In this document: in pieces, positions 59,700-64,000 of the stretch
Layout: each line of letters begins with the position of its first letter
Position numbering within the stretch: the stretch's first letter is position 1
DNA from: Salminus brasiliensis
Lineage: Eukaryota; Chordata; Actinopteri; Characiformes; Bryconidae
Length of the DNA stretch: 64,000 nt
Assembly: GCF_030463535.1 (NCBI RefSeq)
Contig: NC_132880.1
Location: 30,747,487-30,811,486, forward strand
Direction: 5' to 3'
Notes under the pieces: model-generated
Database searches by the model: none
Told to the model about the DNA's origin: nothing
What the model saw: the letters and a program-made list of their open reading frames with translations, nothing else
Program-made: the position numbers and the translations under genes

Positions 59700-61243
59700 G
59701 TAAAAAGGGCTTGATAGCCACTAACCAACTAACATTTTTGAGAAGCGATTTAGAGAAGACTAGGGATGCAGACATGGGACCAGAAGGTCACAGGATCATT
59801 CCCCTGGACTCACAAAAGAAGTGTTGGGGGGGTAATCAACATTCATGGCTAAGGTGCCTTTAAAAACCAACTGTTCCCTGGACCTGGAGATGGCTGCCCA
59901 CCTCTTCGGGCATGACTGCTCACGGTCCTATTCATTTGGTTGAATTGTGCTGCACTGCTAAGCAATGGCAGTAAAGTGTGGTTCTAATTTGAACACGGTC
60001 ATAGTGAAGAAAAGTAGGACTGCAGAGGAGCTTGTATATGCTTAGAGATGGCAGAAGACCAGGAGAGATAAAGACAGAAAGAAACCGAGAGAAAGAGACA
60101 GACAAAGGAAGGGTTAGAGGAAAGAAGGTTTTGGTGATGTCTGAGGTTTCGGTGCAGGCTACACAAAGAATCCCCGGACAGATAACCATCTCAGCTTTCT
60201 TCCAGATCAAGCAGAACACAGACAGCCTGTGAGCACTTCATCAGAAAACCATCACTACGAAAAAAACTTTGTTTTTAAAAACAATACTTTGTTTTTCCCC
60301 CCGCCATCTGAAACAGCAGCTGCCCTTTACAGTGTGTGAACAAAGATTCTGAATAGCAAACTTTTTTTTTAAGTTAGATTAAGTCAGGGAGGAGGGGGGT
60401 TTCCACTCATGTTTTTTTGTAAAGAATTTTGGAGATGCAACCAAAAAGAGCTTTGATGTTTTAATTGTTTGTACTATCCAAAGCCACCAGTGAACCTACA
60501 TGTAATATTGCCAGTGACAATGATGGTGAATAGGTATAGATCTGAATATATTAGTTTTCACCCTGCGTGTTCACCTTCATCAATATTTAAAAATGGATTG
60601 TTGGTTTAAAACAAACAAATAAATCAATCAATAAAAATCTGAATATCAAACTATGCAATAAATTACACTATAGCCAAGCATCCAGGCTTTTTTCTGTCCT
60701 GGCACCGAAGTAATGGAAACGCATGCTGAAGACCCACCTCTTCAAAGAGTACTTGGGCGAAGCGAAGTGTTGAGTATTATGGTCTCCATACTGGCTATTG
60801 TGTTTAGTAGTGTCTAAGCTTAGAGGCGTCTTCGGATCCTATTCTATACAAACTAGCTAAGGGTATTTTCTGAGTAAAAAGTGAAGCACGTTTGTAAGTC
60901 AATCTGGATGAGAGCGTCTGCTAAATGCCTTCAACGTAAATGTAAATGTAGGTAGCTTTTAGAAGCTTTTCAGATTCAGTCCAGTTTCACCTCTAATTCT
61001 GACGTCTCACATGTTTCACACAAAACCACTGCAGTGGTCAATAGTCGTCATTTGCTGTTGAGGCATAGTTCAGCTCAGTGAGAACAGCAGTGTTTTTTGT
61101 TTATTACAAACTCTTACTGTTTGGATACATTTATTTTACTTATATTTTACTTATTTACTTTATAACTTTCTTAAAGGCCTGAGGCTTTTGCACGGTATTG
61201 TATAATTACATTTTTTCCCCCCATTTCGGTCAGTGAATGGACG

Positions 61244-61274
<31 letters not shown>

Positions 61275-62730
61275 TAACATGAGGAGTTTACAGTTTCACC
61301 ATGTCTCCAATAACACTCCTTCAATATGAATGAAGCACAATCTAATGAGCTCATATGCTGTGTCTACGTTGTCCTCTCTGTCTGTCTCTGAAACCAGACA
61401 ACACGTTTAAGAAGACTTTTGCTTTGTGACATGATGTGTGGTCCTGCCCGGAAGCAGACATTAGAAGATGGCTAGGGCTCATGGTTAATGGTCATGGTCA
61501 AACAAACCCAAAGAGCACAGAAAAAACATTCCCTGCACCAACACACCACCTCCACCAGCCTGGACACAAGGCCGGTCGTGCTGTTGGCACCAAATGTAAA
61601 CCAATCACCGTGTGTTCCTCAGCAGAAATAAAGAGTAACCAGACCATGCTATGTTTGTCCAGTCTTCAACTGTCCAGCTTTATTCAGCCTGGGCTGTGCC
61701 ACTGCAGCCTCAGCATTCTGGTCTTGGCTGATAGGGTAGTTATGTGAGTTACTGTAGCCATTCTGTCAGCTACAACCAGTCTGTCCAACCTCTGTTGATC
61801 AACAAGGCATTTCTGTCTGCAGAACTGCCGCTCATTTGAGGTTTTTCCTTATTGCACCATTCTGAGCAAACTCAATGGACTGTTGGGCTGAGAACTTCAC
61901 ATCTGGAACCAACAATCATGACACAATCAAACTCACAAAATAAGTCTGATGGGCTGCAACAGCAGATGACCCTGTTGGGTTCAACTTCTGTCAGACAAGA
62001 ATAGAAAGCTTAGGCTCACTCTCAAAACTCTAGCTGATCTTGTTTAGGCTCTAGCATTATTTACACATGCAGCTCTTAAAAAGTATTTTACCAGTACACA
62101 TGTTTATACTTAAAAGTCTATATTTGGAATAACTTGAATGCTTGGAAAAAAATGTAAAACTGTGACAACCAGCAGCTTCCTCATTTCTAAACAAAAATAC
62201 AGTCACAATTTTTGTCTCCTACGAACCTCAAAACTCTACTGTAAAAACAAAACTGTCACTGAATCATTTCACTTTGCTGGTGGACAACAAAGCAGATATT
62301 ACCTAGATTACCTTAATCTCTAGAATCAACTGGTGTTTTCAATCCCAATGCTAATCCCAAAAACTGAACTGTTAAATCATAAAGATTTTACTTTGCTGGC
62401 TGCAATCTAGAAGTCACTGTATTTTCTTATAACTTTATCACTTCACACATCAGTATCTCAGAAACGTTCTCCCAGAAGTGTTGTTCCGCAGGTAAACCGC
62501 TGCTTCAAGTTGACTGGGTGTTAAATTTTCAGGTGAAATTGAGTGTGTGAAAGGGGCTTTTCTGTCTCGGAGTCTCTCACCCTCTCGAGCAGGCTCATCT
62601 CCTGGAAGTCAGGGCTGGTGTTGGCAAGCCGCTGCTGGGTGTGTGTCAGGTCATAGTCAGTGCAGAAGTAGAAGCCGTCCGTGTTCAGCACGCCGTTAAG
62701 CATCGACAAGAACGTCTTGTTGTCCTGCAT
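46782..62730 (-). CDS. sacm1l: SAC1 phosphatidylinositol-4-phosphate phosphatase, 5' exons off the window
   Basis: Integral ER/Golgi membrane phosphatase that dephosphorylates PI4P. Coding exons, 5' to 3': 62581-62730, 58454-58513, 58315-58348, 57085-57186, 56523-56608, 56096-56182, 54663-54731, 54476-54555, 53882-53980, 51689-51827, 51150-51219, 50301-50373, 48428-48521, 48224-48319, 48008-48065, 46782-46918. Phases join into 477 aa plus stop. Added to the missing N-terminus (about 110 residues, by human numbering) this equals the 587-aa family length. The catalytic CX5R(T) motif is [14 protein letters not shown] in exon 51689-51827. Two C-terminal membrane segments span [19 protein letters not shown] and [20 protein letters not shown]. 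The tail KEKMD fits a KxKxx COPI retrieval signal. The first residues (start Met, Sac N-lobe) are to the right of the window. Fish may have two copies; which one this is is unknown. Confidence 0.97.
47647..47945. mobile_element. Small inverted-repeat element in the last SACM1L intron
   Basis: It starts AGGGCTGGGCAATATGGCGG and ends ATGTCATATCACCCACTTCT, so the ends are imperfectly inverted. It shares its ends with the outer element at 27371-28524. The interior is AT-rich with no coding potential. Confidence 0.5.
48606..50055 (+). pseudogene. Degenerate Tc1 transposon with a second insertion inside
   Basis: The left end ACAGTGCATTCGGGAAGTCC and the right part GGGTCTGAATACCATGTGAA, ending TCATTATGGGG, define a known teleost Tc1-like family. 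A plus-strand frame still reads [12 protein letters not shown], the DE(S/T)K catalytic region of Tc1 transposase, followed by stops. An internal segment at about 49557-49872 (CAGTCATGAGAAAGAGTAAG to TGTCCATATGTATA) looks like a later insertion. It lies in the intron between SACM1L exons 50301-50373 and 48428-48521. Confidence 0.75.
50101..50245. repeat. Long perfect-type hairpin (55-bp arms, 35-bp loop)
   Basis: 50101-50155 and 50191-50245 are reverse complements except at two positions (C50126 against A50220, C50145 against A50201). The arms begin GTAGAATGGTCTAATCCAAG. The loop (50156-50190) is AT-rich. The hairpin starts 56 bp downstream of a SACM1L exon donor in the sense of transcription. 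A (TA)n tract at 50069-50100 abuts it. Confidence 0.95.
51490..51521. repeat. (AC)n microsatellite
   Basis: About 16 AC units in the SACM1L intron downstream of the catalytic exon. Confidence 0.9.
51689..51827 (-). other. sacm1l: SACM1L catalytic exon (CX5R)
   Basis: The exon encodes [18 protein letters not shown], then [20 protein letters not shown] and RSLQNQLQ. The cysteine of CMDCLDRT is the nucleophile of the Sac phosphatase fold and the arginine binds phosphate. Both are present, so an active enzyme is expected. Confidence 0.95.
53331..53520. repeat. 34-bp direct repeat pair
   Basis: The phrase CAAAGCAGAAAGATTG(G/C)ATCTGAGCAATTGCATA occurs at 53331-53364 and 53487-53520, differing at one base. 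It underlies a 140-codon open frame on the plus strand (53262-53684) in a SACM1L intron, which has no recognisable homology and is not taken as a gene. Confidence 0.85.
54203..54282. repeat. (AC)n microsatellite
   Basis: About 40 uninterrupted AC units in a SACM1L intron. Confidence 0.99.
57651..57672. repeat. Poly-G run
   Basis: A 22-bp G run directly beside the palindromic element that starts at about 57674. Confidence 0.95.
57674..57978. mobile_element. Palindromic MITE in SACM1L intron
   Basis: The left arm ATTTGGTATCACTTTACTTA with GTAGATGCTCCCCTGACCTT and CAACTAACATTCAACTG recurs inverted at 57921-57978 (CAGTTGAATGTTAGTTGAAG, then GTCAGGTGAGCATCTACAAG and TAAAGTGATACCAAAT). The element is about 300 bp, has no coding potential and was not matched to a superfamily with certainty. 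Confidence 0.7.
58315..58348 (-). other. sacm1l: SACM1L 34-bp microexon
   Basis: Between exons at 58454-58513 and 57085-57186 the family peptide around FALPVLHGF is needed. A 34-bp exon with acceptor TTCTTAG| and donor T|GTATCC encodes [11 protein letters not shown] plus one base, restoring phase so that HGFIAMKPCC reads through. It is too short to be found without homology. Confidence 0.85.
58985..59035 (+). repeat. Degenerate LINE/SINE 3' tail
   Basis: GAGTCGCTTTGGATAAGAAT then ATCTGCAAAATTCCATAAAT is a mutated version of the GTCGCTCTGGATAAGAGCGT tail seen at 60890 and inverted at 15795. Confidence 0.5.
59622..59695. repeat. (AC)n microsatellite
   Basis: About 37 AC units in SACM1L intron sequence. 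Confidence 0.99.
59755..59965 (+). mobile_element. Degraded tRNA-derived SINE
   Basis: GAAGGTCACAGGATCATTCC (B-box region), GGCTAAGGTGCCTTTAAAAA and GGAGATGGCTGCCCACCTCT follow the same order as the intact SINE at 27709. The A box and the tail are not recognisable. Confidence 0.5.
60690..60950 (+). mobile_element. 5'-truncated L2-like LINE 3' end
   Basis: CTGGCACCGAAGTAATGGAA and TGAAGACCCACCTCTTCAAA encode the LAPK/LKTHLF-type end of a LINE ORF2. The tail GGATGAGAGCGTCTGCTAAA with TGTAAATGTA follows. This is the usual 5'-truncated form of such elements. Confidence 0.65.
61243..61272. repeat. (GT)n microsatellite
   Basis: Fifteen GT units in the large first SACM1L intron within the window. 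Confidence 0.9.
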
Positions 62731-64000
62731 CTGTGTAAGAGCAGCAGTGAGAGTGTAAATACAACAGTGACAGGTTTAAGCAATCACACATACACTGTCT
62801 CGCACATTTGGTGGACACCTAGCTTTTAGTTTAGCTTTAATAGGTTCTGCTTCTGGGTGATTCTTCAGTTAGGGGAACTATTTACTCCCCCAGGTTATAA
62901 AGTTATGGCAGAAATAATTTGGTACAGATCGAACAGCTTAGGTATTAAATACGTTATTTACGGCACCACCTAAAAACAATGACGCATTTTAAAGACTTTG
63001 AAACTTCCCTGCTCAAATAAAAAAAGTAATGCATTTCTAAAAAAAAAAATGCTTACATTATATTACTCTCCCCAACATTATCATCATTACTGCAACAAGT
63101 TAATGTCATAACCATGGAAAGAAAGACTGACAGGGGAGCACATATCAGCTGAGAGAAGAGCGACATTCTGATGTGTGGATGGAGTTGATTAATCAATAAT
63201 TCAATAATTAAATAATAATTATTCATATGTACTTAAAGGGAATCATATATTAGCTGCCAGGAAATCCATAACAGGAACCCCCACCACCACCAAAAATGTT
63301 GCTATGATGGTAACTGCACCTGGTGACAGGTGATCAGTCTCTCTAACTGCTAAGCATGTAAATAATGTCTGTATATGATTAAAATAAAATTATTGGCAAT
63401 TTTATTTCTCAGAAGTTAAGATTAGGGCTGCACGAAATTGGGGAAAAAAAACAGACAGTGTTCAAAATACAGGAATCTTTACCAGAAGTCAATGATCCAA
63501 CATGTCCTGATATTAATAATGCACTGTGTGTATCCAAGACTGGATGAAATAAATTATATTAATCAGCTATAACATGCCTCTAGTAGAGGTCATGGAAAAT
63601 AAGAGCTATCGATAACAGGGTTGTGGGTTCGATTCCCAGGCTTGGCAAGCTGCCACTGTTTGGCCCTTGAGCAAGGCCCTTTACCCTCTCTGCTCCCCGG
63701 GTGCTGGAGTTGGCTGCCCACCGCTCTGGGTGTGTGTGTGTACTCACTGCCCCTAGTTCACTAGTGTGTGTGTGTTCACGACCACAGATGGGTTAAATGC
63801 GGAGGACACATTTCGCTGTACATAGTACAGTGACAAATACGTGCACTTTTACCTTTACCTTTTTTAAACAAATGATAGATTGTGCAGTACTAGTTAAGAT
63901 GATAAAAAGAGACCCCAACACCCTTCTACAAACCAAGTCACCCTTCTACAAACCAACAAATAAAGACCAATCAGGTTTTTTTTTTTTTTTTTAGTAAAGC
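62731..64000 (-). other. sacm1l: SACM1L intron (continues off the right edge)
   Basis: No exon for the preceding SAC1 peptide was found to the right of 62730. The stretch holds a SINE copy at 63607-63862 and a T run at 63975-63992. No other gene is supported. Confidence 0.75.
63607..63862 (+). mobile_element. tRNA-derived SINE, 5'-truncated
   Basis: From TATCGATAACAGGGTTGTGG it carries the B box GGTTCGATTCC and the same body as the copy at 27709 with few differences, through GGTTAAATGCGGAGGACACA to an ACCTTT-rich tail. The A-box part is missing, so the break lies inside the tRNA-like head. High similarity to the other copy suggests fairly recent activity. Confidence 0.85.

Noticed and set aside
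59449-59863. Poly-Val/Cys and poly-His/Thr frames
   Set aside because: Translations of the (AC)n microsatellite at 59622-59695.

Overview
This 64 kb window is vertebrate nuclear DNA, almost certainly from a teleost fish. It carries multi-exon genes with GT-AG introns, long AC/TA microsatellites, Tc1/mariner and hAT debris, tRNA-derived SINEs and an L2-like LINE tail. The repeat families (ends reading TGTCCAAATGTTTGTGGACACC or GATCAGCCATAACATTAA, and a SINE/LINE tail reading GGATAAGAGCGTCTGCTAAAT) suggest an otophysan fish. That last step is inference.

Four protein-coding genes were reconstructed exon by exon, and their phases join without a break. (1) SKIV2L/SKIC2, minus strand, 25 coding exons from 25748 down to 2634 (1026 codons); its 3' exons lie off the left edge. 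(2) NELFE (RDBP), plus strand, complete, ten coding exons 28989-33827 (370 aa), with the RD dipeptide tract and an RRM. (3) ZBTB12, minus strand, four coding exons 41000-36909 (529 aa), with a BTB domain and four C2H2 fingers. (4) SACM1L, minus strand, 16 coding exons from 62730 down to 46782 (477 aa); its 5' exons lie off the right edge.

Layout: 1-2633 is SKIV2L intron with repeats. 2634-25748 is SKIV2L. 25749-28988 is the head-to-head SKIV2L/NELFE promoter region plus NELFE intron 1, with a nested hAT/SINE insertion. 28989-33827 is NELFE. 33828-36908 is a convergent intergenic or 3'UTR stretch. 36909-41000 is ZBTB12, with its probable promoter near 42.5-42.7 kb. 43.8-46.8 kb is probably the long SACM1L 3'UTR. 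46782-64000 is SACM1L.

SKIV2L-NELFE-ZBTB12 is a piece of the vertebrate MHC class III block. In human the order is ZBTB12-C2-CFB-NELFE-SKIV2L, but here no complement C2/factor B gene lies between NELFE and ZBTB12. The genes work in RNA biology (cytoplasmic 3'-5' mRNA decay and Pol II pausing), transcription control, and PI4P turnover on ER/Golgi membranes. They are not an operon.

I found no prokaryotic-style system, CRISPR, rRNA or functional tRNA. The least ordinary signals are a near-perfect 55-bp-arm hairpin in a SACM1L intron whose two mismatches become G-U pairs in the sense transcript, a three-level nested transposon with a perfect 8-bp target duplication, a foldback element in SKIV2L, and a tandem duplication in SKIV2L intron 25.
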